A stretch of 64,000 nucleotides of DNA from Saprospiraceae bacterium (GCA_016714785.1 JADKCC010000015.1:1-64000), one strand, 5' to 3'. Positions 36,641 to 45,989 are shown, counted from the first letter of the stretch. Notes: generated from the letters alone by a model not told the origin. Numbers and translations are program-made.

Positions 36641-36928
36641 GTAGCATTAGATGGAATCATTTCATTTTCAAATATGCCCCTCAGGGTAGCAACTATTACA
36701 GGATTTTTTGTTTTTATTGTATCATTACTTTTAATAGCTTATACATTGTACTCATATTATTTTAAAGAATATACACCTCAGGGATGGGCTTCTTTAATGA
36801 TATCAGTGTTATTTATAGGTGGAATACAATTACTTACGATCGGTATCATAGGAGAATACCTTGGGCGTATTCAGACTGAAGTTAGAAAAAGACCTCTATA
36901 TATTTTGAGAGAAACCAATATCAATTAA
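36641..36928 (+). pseudogene. C-terminal remnant of a GtrB/DPM1-like family 2 glycosyltransferase
   Basis: Family-like sequence begins in frame at 36641 with VALDGIISFSNMPLR, directly after an in-frame stop, and runs to 36928. It contains the two membrane helices and GWASLMISVLFIGGIQLLTI plus GIIGEYLGRIQTEVRKRPLY that end GtrB-type glycosyltransferases, which use polyprenyl phosphate. The catalytic domain of about 230 residues is absent. An ATG at 36674 could still allow an 84-residue membrane peptide. It seems to be a relic of a deletion or recombination event next to another glycan-related gene. Confidence 0.82.
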
Positions 36929-36996
36929 CTTCAATTTGTATTGTCCATTTTTAAGCATAATTTCAAACTTATTGGTTTTACATAATTTAAAAAAAA

Positions 36997-38280
36997 ATGA
37001 ATAGAAAAAACGTCTTACTCGCTTGGTTCTTATTGTTCTGTATTTGTGAGTTTGCACTCATAGGATATGCAAGATCGTTTTTTGGTGTATATATAAGTCC
37101 AATAGTTTTTACAATCGTATCATTTATAATTGGTGCAGCATGTTTTTATTTTGCTAGGGAGAAGAGATTACTACAGAAACCCACGAATGTTGCTCATAAA
37201 GATGGCTTGAAAGTTTTATATTTGGTTATTCCTTTTGGCATATTTCTAATCATCAATGGATATATGGTTTTTAGTAAAATCCCAATAGATTACAATCATT
37301 CGGATGTTTTTGCTCAGGTGATAGAACCTTCAAAATGGATTTTAAAAGGTGAATATCCTTATCAGGATGTTATACTTCCAACGTACAAGATGCATAATAC
37401 ATATTTACCAATGCAATGGCTACCATTCACACTTTCTTCTGGTTTAGGTTTTGATCCCAGATGGATTCCAGTTACTTTTTGGGTTATTGCATTACTCATA
37501 TTCTTAAAAAAATTTGAATTTTCACTTTCAAAAAAGCATTTAATTCTTGGAATTCTAATTACATCCATAGCATTTTTTAGTGTCATAGGCTACATGAATA
37601 CTAACGAACAAGAATACTCATCCACTTTAGAACTTTTGCCTTCTGCTTATTATATATTATTGATTGCATCACTTCTAAGAGGTTCATGGTTTTGGATTGG
37701 AGTAAGTTTAGCATTCTGTTTTTTGAGCAGATTTTCTATTGTGTTTTTAAGTCCATTTTTGGCGTGGTATGTTTATCATCAATATGGAAAAATTGTGATA
37801 ACTAAATCTATAATTGCACTAGTAGCGACGGTATCCTTACTATTTATTGTACCATTTGTCTCACAAGATCCTACTTTGCCCCAAAAAATTGTAGCCAATT
37901 ATGATAATGGTGCGGCTGGCGAATGGAGTATTCAAAAGTGGCAAGCAGAAAATGATTTACCTTACCAGCTCTCAAGAGGTTTGGGTATAGCTTTATTTAT
38001 AAGAAACTTTTATGAAGATAATATACCAGAAGGTGTCAAATCTTTAAAGAGACTTGGTTTTGCAATAACTATGTTACTAAGTTTGTTTTTCCTATCTTAT
38101 TTTTATTTAAAACAATCAAGCTGGGATATGAATTGGGTATTATTAGGTAGCATAAAGGTTTACTTTACAGTTTTCTATTTTTTAGTATTGATTCCATACA
38201 CCTATCTACATATAGTACCTATTACCATCACTGTCCTGATACTCCTTTTAAGATTAAGAGAGTATGCATTGTCTGAGTAA
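36997..38280 (+). CDS. Polytopic membrane protein, possibly a lipid-linked glycosyltransferase (GT87-like)
   Basis: The 427-residue protein has about ten to twelve membrane helices. A large first loop has NHSDVFAQVIEPSKWILKGE followed by YPYQDVILPT, resembling the acidic loop of GT-C fold mannosyltransferases such as GT87, where a D or E serves as base. The family is not certain. It lies 68 bp after the glycosyltransferase remnant, suggesting that both were part of a glycan-assembly locus. It converges with paaC. Confidence 0.7.
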   Translation: MNRKNVLLAWFLLFCICEFALIGYARSFFGVYISPIVFTIVSFIIGAACFYFAREKRLLQKPTNVAHKDGLKVLYLVIPFGIFLIINGYMVFSKIPIDYNHSDVFAQVIEPSKWILKGEYPYQDVILPTYKMHNTYLPMQWLPFTLSSGLGFDPRWIPVTFWVIALLIFLKKFEFSLSKKHLILGILITSIAFFSVIGYMNTNEQEYSSTLELLPSAYYILLIASLLRGSWFWIGVSLAFCFLSRFSIVFLSPFLAWYVYHQYGKIVITKSIIALVATVSLLFIVPFVSQDPTLPQKIVANYDNGAAGEWSIQKWQAENDLPYQLSRGLGIALFIRNFYEDNIPEGVKSLKRLGFAITMLLSLFFLSYFYLKQSSWDMNWVLLGSIKVYFTVFYFLVLIPYTYLHIVPITITVLILLLRLREYALSE

Positions 38281-38296
38281 ATTCCTTCTGCCAAGA

Positions 38297-39043
38297 TCAC
38301 CACGTCACTCCAGGATAGGCTCGCTGTAAGTATTGCATTTCTGTTAAAATAAAGCCTAGGTGCTCTGAATGAATACCTGATTTACCACCTTTTTTTGTGA
38401 ATATATTTTGGGGAAGAGACAAGGTTGCTAGATCAATTACTTCATTAAATTTGGTTTTTGCTTTCGTTTTTACGATGTTCAAATCTGGGTTAATACCTTC
38501 ATTATAACAGTAAGACTCAAAATCTGATGGTATAAAAAACTCATCAAAGTAGGGTAGGAGACTATCAAGGGCATTTTGCATTTTTTGATGACTCTCTTCG
38601 GTGCCATCACCCAATCTGATCACCCATTTTGAAGAAAATGAAAGGTGGTAATTGGCCTCCTTTATGCTCTTTTTCGCAATAGCCCCCAATCTTTCATCGC
38701 GACTGTTTGTCATTTGTTCTAGATGGAAATAATGCCAACAATCAAACATGAATTGGCGCATCATGGTATCTCCCCAGTTTCCATTGGATTGTTCTACGAG
38801 AAGCACATTTTTAAAAAGACGCTCGTTTCTGAGCATGGGATAATCATCTTCTTTTTTGCCTTCTAACTCAGCGAGATATGCATAATAATTGCGTGCTTCA
38901 CCAATGATGTCAAGTGCAATATTGGTCAATGCGATGTCTTGTTCTAGCACGGGGCCATGTCCACACCACTCTCCCAAACGATGGCCGAGAATCATCGAAT
39001 TATCCGCCATCATTAGTATAAAATCTTTTATTTCTTGTTGCAT
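38297..39043 (-). CDS. paaC: 1,2-phenylacetyl-CoA epoxidase, subunit PaaC
   Basis: PaaC is the structural, non-catalytic ferritin-like partner of PaaA in the phenylacetyl-CoA epoxidase. Its 248 residues equal the usual length, and the segments LGHRLGEWCGHGPVLEQDIA and SIKEANYHLSFSSKWVIRLG are typical. It is the last gene of the minus-strand paa run, 2 bp after paaB. The usual next gene, paaD, is missing; the neighbouring gene is on the other strand. Confidence 0.95.
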   Translation of the reverse strand: MQQEIKDFILMMADNSMILGHRLGEWCGHGPVLEQDIALTNIALDIIGEARNYYAYLAELEGKKEDDYPMLRNERLFKNVLLVEQSNGNWGDTMMRQFMFDCWHYFHLEQMTNSRDERLGAIAKKSIKEANYHLSFSSKWVIRLGDGTEESHQKMQNALDSLLPYFDEFFIPSDFESYCYNEGINPDLNIVKTKAKTKFNEVIDLATLSLPQNIFTKKGGKSGIHSEHLGFILTEMQYLQRAYPGVTW

Positions 39044-39045
39044 GA

Positions 39046-39327
39046 TTACATGTGTTTTAAGGCTTCTGGTAATTCATAAAATGTGGGATGACGATATATT
39101 TTATCCGTAGCAGGATCAAATAATACTTCTGCGTCATCTGGATTGGATGCTGTGATATGATTTGCTTCAACCACCCAAATACTCACGCCTTCGTTTCTTC
39201 GAGTATAGACATCGCGTGCATTTTGGATGGCCATTTGTGGATCAGAAGCGTGAAGACTTCCTACATGTTTGTGGTTAAGACCGTTTTTGGATCTGATGAA
39301 GATTTCGTAAAGTGGCCAGTCTCTCAT
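39046..39327 (-). CDS. paaB: 1,2-phenylacetyl-CoA epoxidase, subunit PaaB
   Basis: The 93-residue protein matches PaaB in length and in sequence (MRDWPLYEIFIRSKNGLNHK, ASDPQMAIQNARDVYTRR). PaaB organises the PaaA-PaaC heterodimers of the epoxidase. It is separated from paaA by the 3.8-kb protease-hydrolase fusion gene, whose stop lies 23 bp upstream. Confidence 0.95.
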   Translation of the reverse strand: MRDWPLYEIFIRSKNGLNHKHVGSLHASDPQMAIQNARDVYTRRNEGVSIWVVEANHITASNPDDAEVLFDPATDKIYRHPTFYELPEALKHM

Positions 39328-39350
39328 TTTTTATATTTATTTGGTTAAGG

Positions 39351-42300
39351 TTAATTATTACAGGCAATAGGTTTTGTAAAAATTGTTCCTGCATTGTTCA
39401 CACTGATAATGTAGCAAATATTGTTTTCATCCTTAAGGATCAATCCATTTGGATTTTGGTCTATAGCGAAATCACCTGTTTGCTGTTGTGTGTAACTACC
39501 AGATACTGAAGCAATCGAAGTAGTCTTAAGTTCTCCAGCTTTACCAATAGACAATCTCCATAAATTATTATTAGGAGATTTTGTGATGATTCCTTTTTGA
39601 TTGGTTGTTATATTCAAGCTACTATTTATTGTTTTACTACTATTAGTAGCTGTGTTTATTAGGGTAGTGGAGATGAGACCAGTATTACTAATATTGATAC
39701 GATACTTAGAGTTATTTGGGCTTGTCAAAATAGCACCATTTCCGATTGTACTCACGTATAAGTCATTATTGGTTTCGATTTGGTTAGCAATAGGGATAAT
39801 AGAGGCAGATTGATTTACCATAGATGATAGTAAGAATAAGTAAGCCGATTGATAATAAATGCCGTTTTCAGTCACTTCCCAAGAGTTTTGTGGCCATCCT
39901 GTATTCCAATCTCTATATGATTTTAATGCAGGTTGACTTGAAGGAGGATTTTGGACAACACACAGATTATTGTTTTGTGTGCTACCACATCCAGTCGGAC
40001 AGCAACCATCAAGGCTCCAATTTGGATTAGGTCCACCAGGAATAAAACCAGGAGCGGGTCCATAGGTAGAAGTCCTGACATCATCCCAGAGTGCACTACC
40101 TTCGTTAAACCATCCATGATAGATAGTATTTACAGATCTGTCTGCGCCTAAGGCTGACATTTTGGTGAGGTAAGTAAGAGCATTAGGATTTACACCATGC
40201 ATATAATGTATATAATGACTCATTGTTTTTTCAGCGAGCGCATTGTTTGGAGTATTGAGATTGAAATGATGGTAGGCCTGATAGAGATTCCCTTGATTAC
40301 ACTTGGTATGATTGCTTCCCCAGCCAATATCCTGATTCTTAAGGTAAGCTTTGTAGGCATCGAGATCATTGGTCACTGCAGGAAAATTTTCAGATGAGTT
40401 CTGGATGGAATTTCTGAATGCAGTTTTTATATTATTTGACACTGTAGAGTTTACACCATTCAAATGACTAAAATGCAACAAACTCAGCTGAATCACATTT
40501 TCAAAAGGATAAACGAAATTCCACTGCATGAGATGAGATAACGTGTAGTTAGTTTCTACAAAAGTTCTATATATATTATCATTAGTGATATCAAACAAGA
40601 AGACTGCTGCAGTCAACTTTCTCATATTTCTGTCATAATCATTCACTTCTTGTTCACCAGCAGCAATAATATTTGTATTATTGTAAGTAATAGATGGATT
40701 ATTATTGGCCCATGTCCATGCCTGTACGGCTTTGGTTTGCAGCGTATTGGCATACGATTGTGCTGTGGGATTATCAATTTTTCTAAATTGTTTGGCAGCG
40801 AGCGCAAATGACGCAGCAGTACTAAGGGAAGCGGCAGTTGTTTTTGGACCATAATATCTCGTTGCATTATCGGCAGATGGCGGTGAAGCAGAAGCACTGT
40901 TTTGCACACCTACTACACAAAAAACACCACCATCATTATCTTGCATTTTTAATAACCAATCCAACTCATATTTGATCTCATCGAGTAAATCAGGTATTCC
41001 ATTGCCAGATTCTGGTATGTTCATACCATCATTAGCCCAAGCTTGAGGATTGATTTCATAAGACCAAAGCATATCATTGATGGGTTTGTAAGCGAAGTTG
41101 ACATATTTGTTATAATCTCCTGCATCATGCCATCCGCCAGTCATATTTTTATACAGTGATGCATTATTGGGGTCATTTATATATCTACAGTTGGTATCTT
41201 GAGCATGACAAACTCCATCGACATAGCCTGTCAAAGCATAAGGAGCAATTTTAGCAACACCACATCTTTGATAATAAAATGTCTTAGTAGCAGTATTTAA
41301 TATAGCATCATAAACATTAGTCTTGATTTCAAAATCTTCGGATCGAATATCACCATTATTGCCATCAGCAATGTGATAGATGCCTGGAGTGGTCCAAGCA
41401 CTAAAATCAAATCTCCATACTCTATCACCACTCTGACTGTGCGTAGCTCCACTTGACCATGCTATAGGTGTACCTGAAAACACCACTTGATAAGTACTAG
41501 AGTTTTTGACTACGATAGTGGGAGCTGGAGTATAAGTATCCGTACTATTATATCCTATTTGTGGGTCAGAAAGGATGGCTATTTTCTCATCAGTGGGTCT
41601 GTAGCCAAACTGGTCTATTTTTATCAAAGGCACATAAAGTTCGTTTATAGCTCGATTTACAGCAGCAACGGCATCTATCCTTCCATATCCATAGGTATTG
41701 TTCGGAATAGACGTTCCTGGTATGCCATCACAAGACTGAGTACTTGATGTAAGATTTAACGCTGTTTGCTCGATGATCGCTTCTATTTTATCTACTTCAC
41801 CTGCTAGATTTGGGTTGGCTGAAATAACTAAGGCTACCAAACCTGCCACATGCGGACCGGCCATACTTGTCCCTTGCCAGTTAATAAAAGACCCATTTCT
41901 CAGGCAAGACCTGATATCCACACCGGGTGCTGAAACATTGGGTTTTAGTTTATAAGATCTATTGACATTTACAGCTCCTCGACTGCTAAATCCTGCTATT
42001 TCATCAGAACTATTAGTAGCTCCTACACTAAAGCTTCCACCAAAAATAGCTGCTGGATCATTGACTGTATTACAATTTGATCCACTATTTCCTGCGGAAA
42101 CGACTATCACACAACCCGCATTTCTAAGATTATTTAGTGCAGTTTCCATGATGGCAAAATTGGTATTATTGCATCCTTCCACTGGTGGGCATCCCCATGA
42201 ATTATTGATGACATGCGGCATTTTACTGGGATCACCAGCACCACCTGCTACTGGATAAGGCGCCAAAAACCATTCAAAACATTCCGTATAGGTGGTCAGT

Positions 42301-43118
42301 GTTCCGTAACCATTTTCCATATTTCTACACCCTATCCATTTAGCTCCAGGAGCGACTCCGATTTCATTTCCATTATCATCCAGATGGCCAACCATGGTCC
42401 CCATGGTATGTGTTCCGTGATTATTATCATCACATGGGATAGTGCTATTTAGTCCACAAAAATTGCTACCGCCACTCAATGGATTGTCCATATGAATCGC
42501 GTCATGCCAATTGTAATTATGGTTAGCTGTGGTACCATTCCATCCTCGATATTTGCTTTTTATTGTAGCTACTTCCCATGCATAACCTGTATCTTGTCCA
42601 CCGATAACTACATTTTGACCTGTATATCCCATGGACCAAACCGCGGGTGCACCAATCTGAGTTAGATTCCAGATAGGTGCTCTAGAGCCGGATGGGTTGT
42701 ATGATCGATCAGTTTCAGGTTGATCCAACATCTTAAAATTTCCATCTTGGATAACTTCTTTTACATCATCTCTAGCGGCTATCCTTTCTATAGTGGGCAA
42801 GTCCATGGTAGCTGAAATCATATTTACGATAAAAAAACTTCGATGCAGTATTCCTTCTTTATTTAAAAATTGTAATAAGGATGTCTGTGTCTCGTTGGCT
42901 TTATCGAGCAATGCGTTATATACAAAGGTTGCTTTGGCATCTTTGCCTTTTATATTTTTTACTTGAGAAACATCTGCCTGCTCCTTCATCATAATTATTA
43001 CAGCTTGTTTGGCAGTAACATTAGACTTCAATAGCTTAGCATCTATTTTATTAATTATTTGACCATTTACAGACCAAATTAACCAAGTCAAACCAAAAAT
43101 CAAAATCAAACGTAACAT
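39351..43118 (-). CDS. Secreted fusion of an S8 (subtilisin-like) protease and a GH9 glycoside hydrolase
   Basis: This 1255-residue protein has, in order: signal peptide (1-19); an I9-type propeptide (about 38-130); a subtilisin domain with D176 (GGQDTG), H234 (NNHGTH), N-type oxyanion segment SAGNSG and S418 (GTSMAGPH), closest in style to bacillopeptidase F; an Ig-like CelD-N module (about 497-600, IDQFGYRPTDEKIAILSD); and a GH9 cellulase-type domain (about 603-1100) with D665 and D668 in GGWHDAGDYNKYV and the C-terminal acid in SWEVTEN (E1084). The tail (1117-1255) is three similar repeats of about 45 residues and no classical T9SS sorting domain. Both active sites look intact. It sits inside the paa operon between paaA and paaB. 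Confidence 0.92.
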   Translation of the reverse strand: MLRLILIFGLTWLIWSVNGQIINKIDAKLLKSNVTAKQAVIIMMKEQADVSQVKNIKGKDAKATFVYNALLDKANETQTSLLQFLNKEGILHRSFFIVNMISATMDLPTIERIAARDDVKEVIQDGNFKMLDQPETDRSYNPSGSRAPIWNLTQIGAPAVWSMGYTGQNVVIGGQDTGYAWEVATIKSKYRGWNGTTANHNYNWHDAIHMDNPLSGGSNFCGLNSTIPCDDNNHGTHTMGTMVGHLDDNGNEIGVAPGAKWIGCRNMENGYGTLTTYTECFEWFLAPYPVAGGAGDPSKMPHVINNSWGCPPVEGCNNTNFAIMETALNNLRNAGCVIVVSAGNSGSNCNTVNDPAAIFGGSFSVGATNSSDEIAGFSSRGAVNVNRSYKLKPNVSAPGVDIRSCLRNGSFINWQGTSMAGPHVAGLVALVISANPNLAGEVDKIEAIIEQTALNLTSSTQSCDGIPGTSIPNNTYGYGRIDAVAAVNRAINELYVPLIKIDQFGYRPTDEKIAILSDPQIGYNSTDTYTPAPTIVVKNSSTYQVVFSGTPIAWSSGATHSQSGDRVWRFDFSAWTTPGIYHIADGNNGDIRSEDFEIKTNVYDAILNTATKTFYYQRCGVAKIAPYALTGYVDGVCHAQDTNCRYINDPNNASLYKNMTGGWHDAGDYNKYVNFAYKPINDMLWSYEINPQAWANDGMNIPESGNGIPDLLDEIKYELDWLLKMQDNDGGVFCVVGVQNSASASPPSADNATRYYGPKTTAASLSTAASFALAAKQFRKIDNPTAQSYANTLQTKAVQAWTWANNNPSITYNNTNIIAAGEQEVNDYDRNMRKLTAAVFLFDITNDNIYRTFVETNYTLSHLMQWNFVYPFENVIQLSLLHFSHLNGVNSTVSNNIKTAFRNSIQNSSENFPAVTNDLDAYKAYLKNQDIGWGSNHTKCNQGNLYQAYHHFNLNTPNNALAEKTMSHYIHYMHGVNPNALTYLTKMSALGADRSVNTIYHGWFNEGSALWDDVRTSTYGPAPGFIPGGPNPNWSLDGCCPTGCGSTQNNNLCVVQNPPSSQPALKSYRDWNTGWPQNSWEVTENGIYYQSAYLFLLSSMVNQSASIIPIANQIETNNDLYVSTIGNGAILTSPNNSKYRINISNTGLISTTLINTATNSSKTINSSLNITTNQKGIITKSPNNNLWRLSIGKAGELKTTSIASVSGSYTQQQTGDFAIDQNPNGLILKDENNICYIISVNNAGTIFTKPIACNN

Positions 43119-43129
43119 AAGGTCAAAAT

Positions 43130-44083
43130 TTAAGCTACTGAAACTGTACTTATTATTTTATTTTTTTGCTTTTCTGCGTAAGCAGTGGCTGCTTCTCTCA
43201 CCCAAGCACCTATTTCATGTGCTTTGACTCGTGCTGCAAGCCTTTCCTTGTTGCAAGGCCCATTGCCCGCTACTACTTCAAAAAATTCTTCCCAATCTAT
43301 AGGGCCAAAGTCATAATGACCTCGGGCTTCATTATATTGCAATAACGGATCAGGGAGTTGTATCCCTAATATTTCAGCCTGTGGCACAGTGGCGTCCACA
43401 AATCTTTGTCTCAATTCATCATTCGAAAGCCTTTTGATCTTCCATTTCATTGATTGTGCAGAGTTGGGTGAAGCTTCATCATTAGGTCCAAACATCATGA
43501 GTGACGGCCACCACCATCTATTGACAGCATCTTGCACCATTTCTTTTTGCTCATCAGATCCTTTGCTCATCGTGAGTAGGATGTCATATCCTTGACGTTG
43601 ATGAAATGACTCTTCTTTACATATCCTTACCATGGCGCGTGCATAAGGACCATAAGATGTCCGACAAAGAGCTACTTGGTTCATAATTGCCGCACCATCC
43701 ACTAACCACCCTATAGCTCCAATATCGGCCCATGACAATGTAGGATAATTAAAGATACTAGAATATTTAGCCTTACCTGTAAGTAATTGTTCGATCAATT
43801 CATCTCTAGATATACCCAAAGTCTCTGTTGCAGAATAAAGATAGAGACCATGACCACCTTCATCTTGTACCTTAGCCAACAAAGCAAGTTTACGTTTTAA
43901 ACTTGGGGCTCTTGTAATCCAATTACTTTCAGGCAGCATTCCTACAACCTCAGAATGGGCGTGTTGTGATATCTGCCTTATCAATGTTTTTCTATAGGCA
44001 TCAGGCATCCAGTCTCGTGCTTCTATTTTTTCTTCGTGGTCTATAAGATGTTGAAATCTATCTTCTAAAGAATGTGTGCTCAT
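43130..44083 (-). CDS. paaA: 1,2-phenylacetyl-CoA epoxidase, catalytic subunit PaaA
   Basis: PaaA carries the di-iron centre that epoxidises the ring of phenylacetyl-CoA. The 317-residue sequence shows the ligand regions HAHSEVVGMLPE, KVQDEGGHGLYLYSATE and RICKEESFHQRQGYD, and ends in NGPCNKERLAARVKAHEIGA. Length and motifs are typical. The fusion protein starts 11 bp after its stop. The TetR regulator gene lies 68 bp upstream on the same strand. Confidence 0.96.
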   Translation of the reverse strand: MSTHSLEDRFQHLIDHEEKIEARDWMPDAYRKTLIRQISQHAHSEVVGMLPESNWITRAPSLKRKLALLAKVQDEGGHGLYLYSATETLGISRDELIEQLLTGKAKYSSIFNYPTLSWADIGAIGWLVDGAAIMNQVALCRTSYGPYARAMVRICKEESFHQRQGYDILLTMSKGSDEQKEMVQDAVNRWWWPSLMMFGPNDEASPNSAQSMKWKIKRLSNDELRQRFVDATVPQAEILGIQLPDPLLQYNEARGHYDFGPIDWEEFFEVVAGNGPCNKERLAARVKAHEIGAWVREAATAYAEKQKNKIISTVSVA

Positions 44084-44151
44084 ATTTTTTAAAATTGATT
44101 GTCAATTAAATAATTTTTCAGGATAAGTGTTGAGACAATATTACTTTTTAT

Positions 44152-44709
44152 TTAATGTTTTGTAATGAATGAAGTCAATTCTGCTTCTAACGCTTCTTTA
44201 TTAAATTTTTTGATGGCACTATGAGACCAACTTAACATCTTGATGATGATACTGAAAACAATATCAATATTTTGAAATTCAAATTTACCCACTTTTTTAC
44301 CATCAGTCAATATCTTTTTAATTTTTTTTTCATATTCTTTTCTTGCTTCTAAAAAATCAGACAAAACCGGCTCGTGCAAAAATCGCCATTCGTCATTAAA
44401 AACCGTCACAGATGCAGGTATATCAAAAGCAATATCTAAATGCAATTGTATTAAAGCTCTCATTTTTTTCCTAGGTGAAATATCTTGAAAATAGATGTCA
44501 TTCATACCTTTTGAAAATCTATCAGCACAGGACATACATATCTCCGAAAGCAAGTCCTCTTTGGATCGAATGTGGCTGTATATACTCGAAGGTTCGAGCC
44601 CCACCTTTGCAGCCAAATCTCGTATAGAGGTAGCGCTATAACCTCTCTCTTGAAATAAATCAGCTGCTGTATTAATGATAAATTGCTTTTTAGTAATAGA
44701 TGTAGTCAT
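44152..44709 (-). CDS. TetR/AcrR family regulator, probably of the paa cluster
   Basis: The N-terminal HTH (FQERGYSATSIRDLAAKVGL, then EPSSIYSHIRSKEDLL) is followed by a helical ligand domain; 185 residues when started at ATG 44709 (MTTSITKKQF), as the longer version would begin with TTG inside paaE. It lies between paaE and paaA in the same direction. By analogy with PaaR-type regulators it may sense phenylacetyl-CoA or a related CoA ester. A palindrome overlapping the paaE transcription start is the likely operator. Confidence 0.88.
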   Translation of the reverse strand: MTTSITKKQFIINTAADLFQERGYSATSIRDLAAKVGLEPSSIYSHIRSKEDLLSEICMSCADRFSKGMNDIYFQDISPRKKMRALIQLHLDIAFDIPASVTVFNDEWRFLHEPVLSDFLEARKEYEKKIKKILTDGKKVGKFEFQNIDIVFSIIIKMLSWSHSAIKKFNKEALEAELTSFITKH

Positions 44710-44716
44710 TATATAT

Positions 44717-45793
44717 TTATTTTTGATCAAAATCTATGTAAATATTGGATGACCTAGGATGCGATTGGCACAATAAGACATACCCAGCTGCTACTTCATC
44801 GGGTTCTAACGCGTAATTCAAATCCATTACTACATCACCATTTGTTATTTTAGCTTTGCAAGTACAACAAACGCCACCTTTGCAAGCGAAAGGTAGATCA
44901 GCACCCGCAGCAAGTGCTGCATCCAATATATTTTGTCCTCCATAATCTAAAGAGAATTCAAAAATATCTCCATCCATCTGAATAATCACTTCACTTTCTT
45001 TGTCTTTATCAGAGTCTTCCAAGGTGTTTCTTATTGATTTATCCTTTTTAATACCCTCTGTATTGAATAATTCAAACTGTATTTTATTGGATGAGACACC
45101 TTGTTCAACAAGTGCATCTTTGACGTCAAAAATCATTTCAGCAGGTCCACATAATAAATATTGATCCACATCTGCAGGTGTAAATAATGAATTTGCAAAT
45201 TCAATACACTTTGTTTTGTCTATACGGCCATACATCAGTGGAATACCTATTTTCTCCTTGGTAAAGACATGGTGAATAGCCAATCGACCAATAAATTTAT
45301 TTTTGAGTGACTCTAATGCTTCTCTGAAGATAATTGACCCAAAATTTCGATTACCATAAAATAAAGTAACATTGGCATTAGACTTGATAGTCAGAATGGT
45401 TTTGATCTGAGATATGATTGGAGTGATACCGCTTCCAGCTGCAAAAAAAACAAAATTTTTAGCATTAGCATGGAGTTGAAAATTACCCACAGGAGGCATT
45501 ACATCTAATTTGTCGCCAACTTTAAGTACTTCATTGGCAAAAGTTGAAAATCTTCCATCTTTGATTCGCTTGATAGCAATGCTTAATTTGCCATCATAAG
45601 GCGACGAACAGATAGAATAAGACCTTCTTAGCTCCTCACTATTTATATCTTTTTTAATGGTAAGATATTGACCTGGTTGGTATTCAAATGCTTCTTTTAA
45701 GTTTTGAGGGACATCAAAGATAATTTCAACACAGTCTTTGGACTGACGTACTATATGACTGATGGTTAATGCAAAAAACTTACTATTTATCAT
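44717..45793 (-). CDS. paaE: Phenylacetyl-CoA epoxidase reductase subunit PaaE (ferredoxin-NADP reductase fused to 2Fe-2S domain)
   Basis: PaaE passes electrons from NAD(P)H to PaaA. The sequence has an FAD domain with RRSYSICSSP near residue 45, an NAD-binding part with AAGSGITPIISQIKT, and a plant-type 2Fe-2S domain with C304, C309, C312 and C342. ATG 45793 (MINSKFFALTISH) is chosen over ATG 45805, which lies within the operator palindrome and at the predicted transcription start. It is first in the paa run and has its own promoter. Confidence 0.93.
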   Translation of the reverse strand: MINSKFFALTISHIVRQSKDCVEIIFDVPQNLKEAFEYQPGQYLTIKKDINSEELRRSYSICSSPYDGKLSIAIKRIKDGRFSTFANEVLKVGDKLDVMPPVGNFQLHANAKNFVFFAAGSGITPIISQIKTILTIKSNANVTLFYGNRNFGSIIFREALESLKNKFIGRLAIHHVFTKEKIGIPLMYGRIDKTKCIEFANSLFTPADVDQYLLCGPAEMIFDVKDALVEQGVSSNKIQFELFNTEGIKKDKSIRNTLEDSDKDKESEVIIQMDGDIFEFSLDYGGQNILDAALAAGADLPFACKGGVCCTCKAKITNGDVVMDLNYALEPDEVAAGYVLLCQSHPRSSNIYIDFDQK

Positions 45794-45798
45794 AAAAA

Positions 45799-45812
45799 CG
45801 AACATTTGTTCG
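45799..45812. promoter_or_regulatory. Palindromic operator at the paaE transcription start
   Basis: CGAACA-TT-TGTTCG has perfect 6-bp arms around a 2-bp centre. It directly follows the -7 box of the paaE promoter, so a bound dimer would block initiation. The TetR protein encoded next door is the natural candidate. Confidence 0.6.
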
Positions 45813-45842
45813 CAAAGATAATTGAGTTTATTTATTTTTCAA
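45813..45842 (-). promoter_or_regulatory. Promoter of the paa operon
   Basis: On the minus strand TTG (45840-45842), preceded by AT, is followed after 19 nt (45821-45839) by TATCTTTG (45813-45820). This is one of the best promoter matches in the window. Transcription would start near 45806, in the middle of the operator. Confidence 0.65.
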
Positions 45843-45989
45843 TTATCTTCCACTAAATATATTTTTCATTGCAAAGAAAATATTGAAGTATATTTATTAA
45901 AATATTACAGACAATTAACAATCTTGAAATTAAAGTAGGTATATATTAGCGCTACCAATCCACTTCTATAAAATGTACACTTATCAAAA

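Noticed and set aside
41487..42452. Several plus-strand open frames inside the protease-hydrolase fusion gene
   Set aside because: They are antisense shadows of a gene with intact catalytic motifs and signal peptide.
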